NCBI RefSeq assembly: GCF_017163755.1
Contig: NZ_JAFIWC010000026.1
Location: 1-64,000, forward strand
DNA: 64,000 nucleotides
Source of the DNA: Xanthomonas sp.
GTDB taxonomy: Bacteria; Pseudomonadota; Gammaproteobacteria; Xanthomonadales; Xanthomonadaceae
Reading direction: 5' to 3'
Below the pieces are notes generated by a model. That model was not told the DNA's origin. It worked only from the letters and a program-made list of their open reading frames with translations, and made no database searches. The position numbers and the translations under genes were made by a program. Of this stretch, positions 33,869 to 41,651 are shown in pieces (the first letter of the stretch is position 1; every line of letters starts with the position of its first letter).

Positions 33869-34579
33869 ATGCTGTCGCCCTCGCTGCGCACCGCTGAAAT
33901 TTCCGCGCCGCACGCCGCCTTGCGCGCAGCGCGCGCCGCCGGCGCCGCCAGTCTGGCGGCCAGCCTGGCGTTCGCCGGCGTGGCGCTGGCGCTGCACTGG
34001 CTGCGCGCCGACCTGGACTGGCAACGCGCCACGCTCAGCCTGTACCTGCACGGTCGCGGCGGACTGTGGCTGCGTTGCGCGTACGTGCTGTTGGCGGCGG
34101 GCATCGTCGCGCTCGCGGCGGGGCTGTACGTGCAGGCCGCCGCGGCGGCACGCAGCGCGGCGCCGCCGCTGTTGTTCGTGGCCGCGGCGGCGGGCCTGTG
34201 CGTGGTGGCGATCGGCGACAGCTACCTGCCGGCGCACGCGCCGTTGCTGGCGCCGCTGGTGCATGCGCTGTCGGCGCAGACCGCGTTCCTGTGCGTCACC
34301 ACCGCGATGCTGCTGCAGAGCGCATGGCTGCGCGCGCAGCCGCGTTGGCGCGGCAGCGCGACGGCGGCGATGGCGTTGGCGGCGCTGTCGTTCATCGCAC
34401 TGTGGGTGCATGTGCTGTGGCGCGCGCCGCCGCGCGGGCTGACCCAGAAAGCGGCGATCGCGCTGATCGTGGCGTGGCTGCTGCTGGTCGCCTACCGGCT
34501 GTGGCGCCCGGCGCCTGCACGCGGTGGGCAATCGCGCGACAATGGCGGCGACTTCCCAAACCAGGACACCGCCTCATGA
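33869..34579 (+). CDS. DUF998-like integral membrane protein
   Basis: The 236-residue protein has about six membrane helices with a DUF998-like arrangement (an early helix ending LHWLRADLDW, then GRGGLWLRCAYVLLAAGIVALAAGLYV and later GDSYLPAHAPLLAPLVHALSAQTAF). Function unknown. I chose the ATG at 33869 because GGAGG lies 8 bases upstream; an ATG at 33848 gives seven more residues. Its TGA overlaps the RidA ATG (ATGA). Confidence 0.72.
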   Translation: MLSPSLRTAEISAPHAALRAARAAGAASLAASLAFAGVALALHWLRADLDWQRATLSLYLHGRGGLWLRCAYVLLAAGIVALAAGLYVQAAAAARSAAPPLLFVAAAAGLCVVAIGDSYLPAHAPLLAPLVHALSAQTAFLCVTTAMLLQSAWLRAQPRWRGSATAAMALAALSFIALWVHVLWRAPPRGLTQKAAIALIVAWLLLVAYRLWRPAPARGGQSRDNGGDFPNQDTAS

Positions 34580-34920
34580 TCCAGCGCTTCGATACCGGTC
34601 CGCGCATGTCGGAAATGACCGTGCACAACGGCGTGGCCTACCTGGCCGGACAGATCGCCGACGACACCAGTGCCGACATCGCCGGGCAGACCCGCCAGGT
34701 GCTCGCCGCGATCGACGAGCTGCTCGGCCGCGCCGCCAGCGACAAGAGCAAGGTGCTGCGCGCGGAGATCTACATGACCGACTTGGCCGAGTTCGCCGAG
34801 ATGAACAAGGTGTGGGAAGAATGGGTATGCCCGGGCAGCACCCCGGCGCGCGCCACCGTGCAGGCCAAGCTGGCCAATCCGGAGTGGAAGATCGAGATCG
34901 TGGTGACTGCGGCGGTGTGA
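34576..34920 (+). CDS. RidA-family enamine/imine deaminase-like protein
   Basis: The 114-residue protein belongs to the RidA/YjgF/UK114 family, which removes reactive enamines and imines formed by PLP enzymes. Recognisable segments are MTVHNGVAYLAGQIADDT, LRAEIYMTDLAEFAEMNKVWEEW and RATVQAKLANPEWKIEIVVTAAV. The Arg-ATV (catalytic Arg of true RidA) is present. It is coupled to the DUF998 gene and is followed at once by the first heptad-hairpin cassette. Confidence 0.9.
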   Translation: MIQRFDTGPRMSEMTVHNGVAYLAGQIADDTSADIAGQTRQVLAAIDELLGRAASDKSKVLRAEIYMTDLAEFAEMNKVWEEWVCPGSTPARATVQAKLANPEWKIEIVVTAAV

Positions 34921-34929
34921 GGAGGAGCC

Positions 34930-35052
34930 GGGACTCGGGACTCGGGACTCGGGATTTTCGCAAGTTCGCCGCATTTGTGCTTTTCTGTAGGAGGGGCTTC
35001 AGCCCCGACGCTCTACCGGTAAGGCGTCGGGGCTGAAGCCCCTCCTACAGAA
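34930..35052. repeat. Heptad array plus REP hairpin cassette, copy 1
   Basis: Three copies of GGGACTC (34930-34950) are followed by an A/T-richer spacer (GATTTTCGCAAGTTCG) and then a 29-base perfect inverted repeat (34983-35011 with 35024-35052) around the 12-base loop TCTACCGGTAAG. The stem is built on TGTAGGAGGGGCTTCAGCC, typical xanthomonad REP. The same unit, with eight heptads and a 34-base stem, recurs at 38442-38604. Confidence 0.92.
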
Positions 35053-35169
35053 GTCGTGATGCGAAGTTGCTGAGGACCGTTTTTCTTGCAGCGGGCGGCG
35101 CCTTCGCCAGCGGTGCGCCGAACGGATGCGCCCGCTTCGCCTGCCGCCGTATGCGCGCGTAGCCCTCGC

Positions 35170-35580
35170 TCAGCGCAGTTCGATGCAGTCCACCGGGCAG
35201 GCCGGGACGCACAGTTCGCAGCCGGTGCACAGCGGCGCCAGCACCGTGTGCATGTGCTTGGCGCCGCCGACGATGGCGTCCACCGGGCAGGCCTGGATGC
35301 ACTTGGTGCAGCCGATGCAGTCCGCTTCGATCACCCACGCCACCTGCGCCGGCTTGTGCGTGCCGCGGCTGCGGTCGTAGGGCAGCGGCGCGGTGCCGAG
35401 CACGCGCGCCAGCGCGCGCGCGCCGGCGTCGCCGCCGGGCGGGCAGCGGTCCACCTGCGCCGCGCCGCGCGCCATCGCCTCGGCGTAGGGACGGCAGCCG
35501 TCGAAGCCGCACTGGCCGCATTGGGTCTGCGGCAACAGGCGATCCAGGCGTTCGAGCAGGGGGTGTTGGACGGAAGTCAT
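35170..35580 (-). CDS. rnfB: Electron transport complex RnfB-like ferredoxin
   Basis: The 136-residue protein starts with a Fe-S cluster segment like RnfB ([19 protein letters not shown]...CPPGG) and continues with two 4Fe-4S ferredoxin motifs ([16 protein letters not shown] and [16 protein letters not shown]). The membrane anchor of full RnfB is absent, so it is the truncated, soluble type frequent in xanthomonads. No other rnf genes are next to it. Fe-S electron carrier role is well supported, the Rnf complex link is not. Confidence 0.83.
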   Translation of the reverse strand: MTSVQHPLLERLDRLLPQTQCGQCGFDGCRPYAEAMARGAAQVDRCPPGGDAGARALARVLGTAPLPYDRSRGTHKPAQVAWVIEADCIGCTKCIQACPVDAIVGGAKHMHTVLAPLCTGCELCVPACPVDCIELR

Positions 35581-35623
35581 GATCGATTCGGCGCACCCGG
35601 TGCGGCGCGCTGCAGGACGAGGG

Positions 35624-36226
35624 TCAGGCGATGCGGCGCCCGGCGTACCAGCGCTCGTGGGCCAGCGCCAGCATCGGCCGGTCCTCGCGGCTGTCGCCGT
35701 AGGCGTAGACGCGCGGGCAGGCGGCCACATCGTAGCGCGCGCGGACCAGCCGCGCCTTGTGCGGGCCGCAGTCGCCATCGGCGTAGCGTCCGGTCAGAAC
35801 GCCGTCGCGGGCCTCCAGGCGGTTGCAGATCAGCGCCAGCCCGTGCTGCTCGCACCAGGGCCGCAGGTACAGGTCCAGCGATCCGGACACCAGCACCACG
35901 CGATGGCCCTGCGCCTGGTGCCAGGCGATGCGCTGCATCATCTCCGGCCGCAGCAGCCCCGGCAGCGCCTGGCGCGCGTAGGCCTCGGCCTGCGCGGCGA
36001 TCTCGTCGGCCGCGCGCCCGGCGAACACCATGCGCGTGGCCCGCCGCCGGATCGCCTGCGCCGACACCAGGCCCAGCCGATAGCCGGCCAGCCACGGCCC
36101 CACCGACCACTTCGCGCGCGCCAACTGCTGCGGCGTGGCGACGCGGCGCAGGAAGCCCGAATAGCTGTCGCCGGTGGTGACGGTGTGGTCGAAGTCGAAC
36201 AGGGCCAGGGAGCCGGGATTGGACAT
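35624..36226 (-). CDS. HAD-IB family hydrolase (phosphoserine-phosphatase-like)
   Basis: The 200-residue protein has the HAD motifs: [13 protein letters not shown] (nucleophile Asp and DxT), II VVLVSGS, III with Lys in GPHKARLV, and [14 protein letters not shown]. This resembles the SerB-like HAD-IB hydrolases found with lysophospholipid acyltransferases. Its ATG at 36226 lies among degenerate heptads (GGGATTC variants) and no Shine-Dalgarno sequence is seen. It is 43 bases upstream of rnfB on the same strand. Confidence 0.85.
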   Translation of the reverse strand: MSNPGSLALFDFDHTVTTGDSYSGFLRRVATPQQLARAKWSVGPWLAGYRLGLVSAQAIRRRATRMVFAGRAADEIAAQAEAYARQALPGLLRPEMMQRIAWHQAQGHRVVLVSGSLDLYLRPWCEQHGLALICNRLEARDGVLTGRYADGDCGPHKARLVRARYDVAACPRVYAYGDSREDRPMLALAHERWYAGRRIA

Positions 36227-36310
36227 TCGGGATTCGGGATCGGCAAGGACGGGGCATGGAGCGCATCGGTAACGGGGATCGCTTCAACGAATCCCCAATC
36301 CCGCTTCTTC
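36227..36310. repeat. Degenerate heptad inverted pair between HAD gene and metG
   Basis: GGGATTCGGGAT at 36229-36240 and CGAATCCCCAATCCCG near 36297-36312 are diverged heptads in opposite orientation, resembling the GGGACTC arrays. They sit between metG and the HAD gene, both on the minus strand. Confidence 0.5.
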
Positions 36311-36324
36311 CCCAATGCCGGCCC

Positions 36325-38391
36325 TCAACGCACCGGCATCCCCGGCTGCGCGCCGCTGTCGGCATCCAGCAGCGCCAGCGCGCCGCCATCGAAGCCGGCC
36401 GACAGGATCATGCCTTCGCTGATGCCGAAGCGCATCTTGCGCGGCGCCAGGTTGGCGATGAACACCACGTTGCGGCCGACCAGCGTCTCCGGCTCGCCGT
36501 AGCTGGCGCGGATGCCGGAGAAGATCTGCCGCTTGCCCAGCTCGCCGGCGTCCAGCTCGAAGCGCAGCAGCTTGTCCGAGCCTTCGACGAACGCGCAGGC
36601 CAGCACCTTGCCGATGCGCAGGTCCAGCTTGGCGAAGTCGTCGATGCCGACGAAGGCGGGACTCGGGACCCGGGACTCGGGACTCGTAACGGCGGCGGCT
36701 GCGGGTTTCGCTGCCGGGGCCTGAACGGCGGGCGCGGCGGCGAGGGTGTCCTTGGAGGCTTCGGTCATGGCGTCGATCAGCTTGGGGTCGATTCGGGTGA
36801 ACAGGGGAGCGTAGGGCTGGATGACGTGCGCCAGCAGCGGCGCGTCCAGGTCCTCCCACGCGGTCAGCGGCGCCGACAGGAAGGCCTCGGCCTCGGCGCT
36901 GGTGCGCGGCAGCACCGGCTTCAGCGCGCCGGCCAGCACTCGGAACAGGTTGAGCCCCTGCGTGCACACCGCCTGCAGCAGCGCGTCGGCGCCGTCCTGC
37001 TTGGCGATCACCCACGGCTTGTGCTCGTCGATGTACTTGTTGGCCTCGTCGGCCAGCGCCATGGTCTGGCGGATCGCGCTGGCCGCGTCGTTGCGCTCGT
37101 AGGCTTCGCGGACCGGCGCCAGCGCGGCGACGAAGCGCGCGTACTGCGCCGGGTCCGGCAGCGCGTCGGCCAGGCGGCCGCCGAAGCGCTTGTCGATGAA
37201 GCCGGCGCAGCGGCTGGCCAGGTTGACGAACTTGCCGACCAGGTCGGCGTTGACCCGCGCGACGAAGTCGCCAAGGTTCAGGTCCAGGTCGTCGACGCCG
37301 CCGGAGGACTTGGCCGCGAAGTAGTAGCGCAGCGCTTCCGGCTCCAGGCCTACGTCCAGGTAGGTACGCGCCATCACGAAGGTGCCGCGCGACTTGGACA
37401 TCTTGGCGCCATCGACCATCAGGTAGCCGTTGACGTGCAGCCGGGTCGGCGCGCGGTGGCCGGTGCCGTGCAGCACCGCCGGCCAGAACAGGCCGTGGAA
37501 GTTGACGATGTCCTTGCCGAGGAAGTGGTGCAGCTCGGTGGCGGTGCCGGCGGCCAAGTGCGACTCGAAGTCCTCGCCGATCTGCGCGCACAGCGCCTTG
37601 AAGCTGGACAGATAGCCGATCGGCGCATCCAGCCACACGTAGAAGTACTTGCCCGGCTGGCCCGGGATCTGGAAGCCGAAGTAGGGCGCGTCGCGCGAGA
37701 TGTCCCACGCGCGCAGGCCGCCTTCGGCGTCCAGCCATTCCTTGAGCTTGGCCTTGACCCCCGGCAGCGCCACGTCGCCGGCTAGCCATTGGCGCAGGAA
37801 GTCGTCGAAATGGCTCACCTCGAAGAAGAAGTGCTCCGAGTCGCGCAGTTCCGGCGTGGCGCCGGAGATCACCGACTTGGGCTCCTTCAGCTCGGTCGGC
37901 GCGTAGGTGGCGCCGCAGACCTCGCAGTTGTCGCCGTACTGGTCGGCGCTGCCGCAGTTGGGGCAGATGCCCTTGATGTAGCGATCGGGCAGGAACATGC
38001 CCTTGGCCGGATCGTAGAACTGCGCCACCGAGCGCCGCGAGATGTGCCCGGCCGCATCGAGCCGTGCGTAGAAGGCCTCGGTGAGTTCACGATTGCCCGG
38101 CGAGTTGGTCGAGTCGTAGTGGTCGAAGGTCACCCCGAACGCGGCGAAGTCGCGCTCGTGGCTGGCCTGGACGTTGGCGATGAAGTTCTCCGGGGTGACC
38201 CCGGCCTTCTCCGCGGCGAGCATGATCGGCGTGCCGTGGGTGTCGTCGGCGCAGACGAACCAGGTCCTGTCGCCGCGCAGCCGCCGCGCGCGCACCCAGA
38301 TGTCGGCCTGGATGTAGCCGACCAGATGGCCCAGGTGCAGCGGGCCATTGGCGTAGGGCAGGGCGGTGGTGACGAGAGCGGTGCGGGTCAT
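36325..38391 (-). CDS. metG: Methionyl-tRNA synthetase with C-terminal tRNA-binding domain
   Basis: The 688-residue enzyme charges initiator and elongator tRNA-Met. It has the class I signature HLGH at residues 19-22, a zinc knuckle (CPNCGSADQYGDNCEVCG) near residue 145, KMSKS near residue 335 and the anticodon-binding helices. At about residues 569-577 a linker (SPESRVPSPA) encoded by heptad repeats joins the catalytic body to the C-terminal Trbp111 domain (DDFAKLDLRIGKVL...). Length fits a dimeric E. coli-type enzyme. Confidence 0.96.
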   Translation of the reverse strand: MTRTALVTTALPYANGPLHLGHLVGYIQADIWVRARRLRGDRTWFVCADDTHGTPIMLAAEKAGVTPENFIANVQASHERDFAAFGVTFDHYDSTNSPGNRELTEAFYARLDAAGHISRRSVAQFYDPAKGMFLPDRYIKGICPNCGSADQYGDNCEVCGATYAPTELKEPKSVISGATPELRDSEHFFFEVSHFDDFLRQWLAGDVALPGVKAKLKEWLDAEGGLRAWDISRDAPYFGFQIPGQPGKYFYVWLDAPIGYLSSFKALCAQIGEDFESHLAAGTATELHHFLGKDIVNFHGLFWPAVLHGTGHRAPTRLHVNGYLMVDGAKMSKSRGTFVMARTYLDVGLEPEALRYYFAAKSSGGVDDLDLNLGDFVARVNADLVGKFVNLASRCAGFIDKRFGGRLADALPDPAQYARFVAALAPVREAYERNDAASAIRQTMALADEANKYIDEHKPWVIAKQDGADALLQAVCTQGLNLFRVLAGALKPVLPRTSAEAEAFLSAPLTAWEDLDAPLLAHVIQPYAPLFTRIDPKLIDAMTEASKDTLAAAPAVQAPAAKPAAAAVTSPESRVPSPAFVGIDDFAKLDLRIGKVLACAFVEGSDKLLRFELDAGELGKRQIFSGIRASYGEPETLVGRNVVFIANLAPRKMRFGISEGMILSAGFDGGALALLDADSGAQPGMPVR
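36658..36685 (+). repeat. Four GGGACTC heptads inside the metG coding sequence
   Basis: Units at 36658, 36665 (GGGACCC variant), 36672 and 36679 lie in frame within metG and encode SPESRVPSP on the minus strand. The same peptide arises from the reverse heptads at nadD. Confidence 0.9.
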
Positions 38392-38441
38392 GGCGAACGG
38401 CGATGCAGGGGGATCGCGATTATCGCATTAGTCGTGAAGCC

Positions 38442-38604
38442 GGGACTCGGGACTCGGGACTCGGGACTCGGGACTCGGGACTCGGGACTCGGGACTCGGG
38501 ATTTTCGCAAGTTCGCTGCATTTGCGCTTTTCTGTAGGAGGGGCTTCAGCCCCGACGCTCTACCGGTAGGGCGTCGGGGCTGAAGCCCCTCCTACAGAAA
38601 AGCG
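38442..38604. repeat. Heptad array plus REP hairpin cassette, copy 2
   Basis: Eight perfect GGGACTC heptads (38442-38497) are followed by GATTTTCGCAAGTTCGCTG and then a 34-base perfect inverted repeat (38525-38558 with 38571-38604) around TCTACCGGTAGG. Order and sequence match copy 1 at 34930 almost base for base apart from array length and a few substitutions, so the array and hairpin move or spread as one unit. Confidence 0.93.
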
Positions 38605-38622
38605 GTTGCGCCGGAGCCGCAT

Positions 38623-38661
38623 AAAAAGGCCGCTTTTTCTGAAAAAAAAGCGGCCCTTTTT
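38623..38661 (-). terminator. Intrinsic terminator of the DUF2147 gene
   Basis: An 11-base GGCCGCTTTTT stem pairs with AAAAAGCGGCC across a CTGA-type loop and is flanked by A-runs and T-runs on both sides, so it can work in either direction. It lies past the DUF2147 stop on the minus strand. Confidence 0.85.
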
Positions 38662-38712
38662 GCATCAAATCGCTTGACATCGATTTACCCCGGGACATCA
38701 TCCTGCCGTCCC

Positions 38713-38775
38713 GAGTCCCGAGTCCCGAGTCCCGAGTCCCGAGTCCCGAGTCCCGAGTCCCGAGTCCCGAGTCCC
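38713..38775 (-). repeat. Nine reverse GAGTCCC heptads
   Basis: Nine perfect head-to-tail GAGTCCC units, the reverse complement of the array at 38442. The two arrays are in opposite orientation about 215 bases apart and could pair over roughly 60 bases as a large stem around the REP hairpin and terminator. Confidence 0.92.
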
Positions 38776-38779
38776 GGCC

Positions 38780-39226
38780 CTACTCCCTCGCCCACGTCTG
38801 CGTGCGGCCCAGCGCCTCGATGCCGACGTAGCCGCGCATCTCCAGCTTCTTGCCGCCGTCGATCAGGGTGACCTTGGCCTTGTAGGTCTTGCCCTTGGCC
38901 GGGTCGAGCACGCTGCCGCCGGACCACTGCTGGCCGTCCGGCTTCAGCCCCCACAGGATGGTCATGCCCTTGATCGGCTTGTTCTTGAGCGCGCCGCTGC
39001 ACTTGTCGCACAACGGATTGGGGCCCTTGTCCGATTGCAGGATCTCGACCACCTTGCCGCTCAGGGTGCCGTTGGCGGCCTGCTCGATCTGCACGATCGA
39101 CTTGGGCTTGCCGGTCTCGTCGTCGATGGTCTGCCAGCGGCCGACCGGCGTGTCGGCCGCCTGGGCGAGGAACGCGGCGGCGGCCAGCGGCAGGGCCAGC
39201 ATCAGGGCTTTGAAGGTAGTGCGCAT
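38780..39226 (-). CDS. DUF2147 periplasmic protein
   Basis: The 148-residue exported protein has a signal peptide ending near FLAQA and the DUF2147 pattern (GRWQTIDDETGKPKSIVQIEQ..., GPNPLCDKCSGALKNKPIKGMTILWGLK..., YKAKVTLIDGGKKLEMRGYVG). Family members sit in the periplasm, and function is not established. Its coding region ends five bases before the reverse heptad array. Confidence 0.88.
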   Translation of the reverse strand: MRTTFKALMLALPLAAAAFLAQAADTPVGRWQTIDDETGKPKSIVQIEQAANGTLSGKVVEILQSDKGPNPLCDKCSGALKNKPIKGMTILWGLKPDGQQWSGGSVLDPAKGKTYKAKVTLIDGGKKLEMRGYVGIEALGRTQTWARE

Positions 39227-39475
39227 GGATTCCCCTCCCAGGGATGTCGAAGGACCACCGGCGCGGTGCCGGCGTGGGGCGACTGTATACCCAAGCGTAT
39301 GGTGCTGGGAATCGCCGCCGGCGCGCGGTTCAGCCGGCGCCGGCGCGGCAACCCCGAACGGCCGCGCCCGCGCGCGCAGGCCACGCCATCGCTCGGCGCG
39401 GCTGCTGCCGGCTTCCTCGCCTTCCGTGTTGCGTGCGGGCGCAGCGCGGGCGACTGCCCGGTGGCGGATGACGCC

Positions 39476-39889
39476 CTAGAGCACCGTCGGCGACGCCGGC
39501 TGCTCGTACAGTTCCAGCGGCAGATCGTCGGGGTCGGCGAAGAAGGTGAAGCGGCGGTCGGTGTATTCGTCCACCCGGATCGGTTCGGTGACCACGCCGT
39601 GCGCCTGCAGGTGGGCCACGGCGGCATCCAGGTCGTCCACGCGCATCGCCAGGTGGCGCAGCCCGCAGGCCTCCGGCCGGCTGGGCCGCGGCGGCGGCGC
39701 GGGGAACGAGAACAGTTCGATCTGCGTGTCGTCGGGCAGGGCCAGGTCCAGCTTCCACGAGTCGCGCGCCTCGCGGTACGCTTCGGCGACCACGCGCAAG
39801 CCGAGGATGCGGCAGTAGAAATCCTTCGACCGCGCGTAATCCGACGCGATGATCGCCACGTGGTGCATGCCGCTCAGGGTCAGGCTCAT
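39476..39889 (-). CDS. VOC-superfamily protein (GloA2/YaeR-like)
   Basis: The 137-residue protein has two beta-alpha-beta-beta-beta modules of the vicinal-oxygen-chelate fold. Metal-ligand-like residues are His in MHHVAIIASD, Glu in QIELFSFP, His in LRHLAMRV and Glu in PLELYEQP. It resembles the SMU1112c/YaeR group of glyoxalase-like proteins. The ATG at 39889 overlaps the TGA of the next gene upstream (ATGA), so the two VOC genes are coupled. Confidence 0.83.
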   Translation of the reverse strand: MSLTLSGMHHVAIIASDYARSKDFYCRILGLRVVAEAYREARDSWKLDLALPDDTQIELFSFPAPPPRPSRPEACGLRHLAMRVDDLDAAVAHLQAHGVVTEPIRVDEYTDRRFTFFADPDDLPLELYEQPASPTVL

Positions 39890-40251
39890 CGGCACACCGC
39901 CTGGCCGAACTGCAGCAAGTGGCCGTCCGCATCGTGGATCGCGAACTCACGCATGCCGTACGCGAAGTCCTCGATGGGGTAGGCGATGCGCGCGCGCTGC
40001 CGCAGCCGCTGCCACCAGGCATCTACGTCGTCGGTATGGAAATACAGCGAACCTGGGAAGCCGGAGACCGCACCGGCGCCCGGTGCCTGCCGTGCGGCCA
40101 GCATCAAGGCCAACGCGCCGTGCCTCAAGGACGTCCAGCCGGTCTGCGCGCTACCGCCTTCGATGCGGAAGTCCAGCGTGCCGGTGTAGAACGCCAGTGC
40201 CGCATCGAGATCGGCGCAGCGCAGCATCGGGGTCAATGCCATCAAGGCCAT
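39886..40251 (-). CDS. VOC-superfamily protein (bleomycin-resistance/glyoxalase type)
   Basis: This 121-residue protein has the VOC fold typical of bleomycin-binding or antibiotic-sequestering dimers (TPMLRCADLDAALAFYTGTLDFRIEGG, SLYFHTDDVDAWWQRL, MREFAIHDADGHLLQFGQ). The start is uncertain: ATG at 40251 gives the usual length, and one at 40287 adds 12 residues. The two adjacent VOC genes may reflect an old duplication. Confidence 0.78.
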   Translation of the reverse strand: MALMALTPMLRCADLDAALAFYTGTLDFRIEGGSAQTGWTSLRHGALALMLAARQAPGAGAVSGFPGSLYFHTDDVDAWWQRLRQRARIAYPIEDFAYGMREFAIHDADGHLLQFGQAVCR

Positions 40252-40412
40252 GCGCCGGTCCGGTACGGAAGGGAGAAGACGAGCCATGTGCAGAGCATAA
40301 CGCAGCACTTCGCGTCGGGCCCGGCGCGCAGGGGCATATCGGGGGCATGCGCGCCGGATATCCGCCACGCCTGACACAATGTCGCGCACACACCGTCGGC
40401 CATGGAGCGAAC

Positions 40413-41375
40413 ATGCCGGACAATCCGCTGGCCGCGTTGCTCGCTGGCGAGCGCTGCATCGTGCTCGACGGTGCGCTGGCGACCGAGCTGCAGGCGCGCG
40501 GCTGCGATCTGGACGATCCGCTGTGGTCGGCGAAGGTGCTGCTGGAGCGGCCCGAACTGATCGGCCAGGTGCACCTGGACTACTTCCGCGCCGGCGCGCA
40601 GTGCGCGATCACCGCCAGCTACCAGGCCACGCCGCCCGGCCTGGCCGCGCGCGGGCTGGATCCGGCGCAGGCGCGGCAGCTGATCGCGCGCAGCGCGCAG
40701 CTGGCGCTGGACGCGCGCCGGGAGTATCGCCAGGCGCATCCTCACGCCGGGCCGCTGCTGGTGGCCGGCTCGGTGGGGCCGTATGGCGCCTACCTGGCCG
40801 ACGGTGCCGAATACCGCGGCGACTATGCGTTGCCGCATGCGCGGATGATGGACTTCCACCGCCCGCGCATCGCCGCGCTGGTGCAGGCCGGCGTCGACCT
40901 GCTGGCCTGCGAGACGCTGCCGTCGGCGCCCGAGATACGCGCGTTGCAGGCGCTGCTGGGCGAGTTTCCCGGCGCATCGGCGTGGTTCTCGTTTACCTTG
41001 CGCGACGCGGCGCACCTGAGCGACGGCACGCCGTTGCGCGAGGTGGCGGCGCTGCTCGACGGCGACCGGCAGGTGGTGGCGATCGGCGTCAACTGCGTCG
41101 CGCCGCCGCTCGCCACGGCGGCGCTGCGGCACCTGTCCACGCTGACCGCCAAGCCGCTGGTGGCGTATCCGAACTCCGGCGAGCGCTTCGACGCGCAGGG
41201 CAAGGCCTGGGTCTGCGGCGCCGCTGCGACCGGCACGCTGGCCGAGCATCTCGATGCCTGGCGCGCCTCCGGCGCGCGCCTGATCGGCGGCTGCTGCCGC
41301 ACCACGCCGGGCGACATCGCGCAGCTGGCGCAGCGGCTGTCGCCGGCGGCGCCGAGCGGACCGCGGCGGGACTGA
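40413..41375 (+). CDS. mmuM: Homocysteine S-methyltransferase
   Basis: The 320-residue enzyme has the homocysteine-methyltransferase barrel: LDGALATELQARG at the N-terminus, ITASYQATPPGLAARG, VGPYGAYLADGAEY and the zinc-thiolate sites GVNC and GGCCRTTP near the C-terminus. It methylates homocysteine with S-methylmethionine (or SAM) to give methionine. The ATG at 40413 follows GGAGCGAAC. Its TGA lies inside a REP half-site at 41368-41381. Confidence 0.93.
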   Translation: MPDNPLAALLAGERCIVLDGALATELQARGCDLDDPLWSAKVLLERPELIGQVHLDYFRAGAQCAITASYQATPPGLAARGLDPAQARQLIARSAQLALDARREYRQAHPHAGPLLVAGSVGPYGAYLADGAEYRGDYALPHARMMDFHRPRIAALVQAGVDLLACETLPSAPEIRALQALLGEFPGASAWFSFTLRDAAHLSDGTPLREVAALLDGDRQVVAIGVNCVAPPLATAALRHLSTLTAKPLVAYPNSGERFDAQGKAWVCGAAATGTLAEHLDAWRASGARLIGGCCRTTPGDIAQLAQRLSPAAPSGPRRD

Positions 41376-41511
41376 AGTCCCTGCGATGGAGCCGGTGGCT
41401 GCTGGCTGGATGCGCGTGGCGTACAGGAGAGCGTCAAGCCGAGGTTGCAGCAGACAGTCAGCCGCGGCGCTTCATCACGGCCTTTGTCGGGACTGAAGTC
41501 CCTCCTACAGG
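41368..41511. repeat. Two degenerate REP half-sites around a 120-base gap
   Basis: CGGGACTGAAGTCCCT occurs at 41367-41382 and again at 41488-41503; each contains a small palindrome GGGACT-GA-AGTCCC. The second continues as CCTACAGGGG, so in reverse it reads TGTAGGAGGGACTTCAGTCC, the REP family of the hairpins at 34983 and 38525. The first copy covers the mmuM stop codon. Confidence 0.7.
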
Positions 41512-41651
41512 GGCATGGCCGGCTGCCCGGCGATGTGCGGCTGCAGGCGGGCGCCGGCCTCGGCTCCTGCCGCCTCGGCGATGCCTCTGCTGGGTGAATC
41601 GCAGCCGCGCACGCGGCCACGCCGCAGCGTGGGGTGGCCGTGCCGGCCCGC

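Larger units (their letters stand above)
38392..38779. other. Intergenic region upstream of metG filled with repeats and a terminator
   Basis: This 388-base gap between the DUF2147 stop and the metG start contains a heptad array, the second REP hairpin, an intrinsic terminator and a reverse heptad array (each listed separately). No gene lies here. The metG promoter must lie in the same region, but I cannot place it. Confidence 0.8.

Noticed and set aside
36256-37785. A 509-residue plus-strand frame over metG.
   Set aside because: Gln/Arg/Val/Leu-rich shadow of metG on the other strand.
38442-38775. A CRISPR-like array.
   Set aside because: The period is 7 with no spacers, and no cas genes are present.
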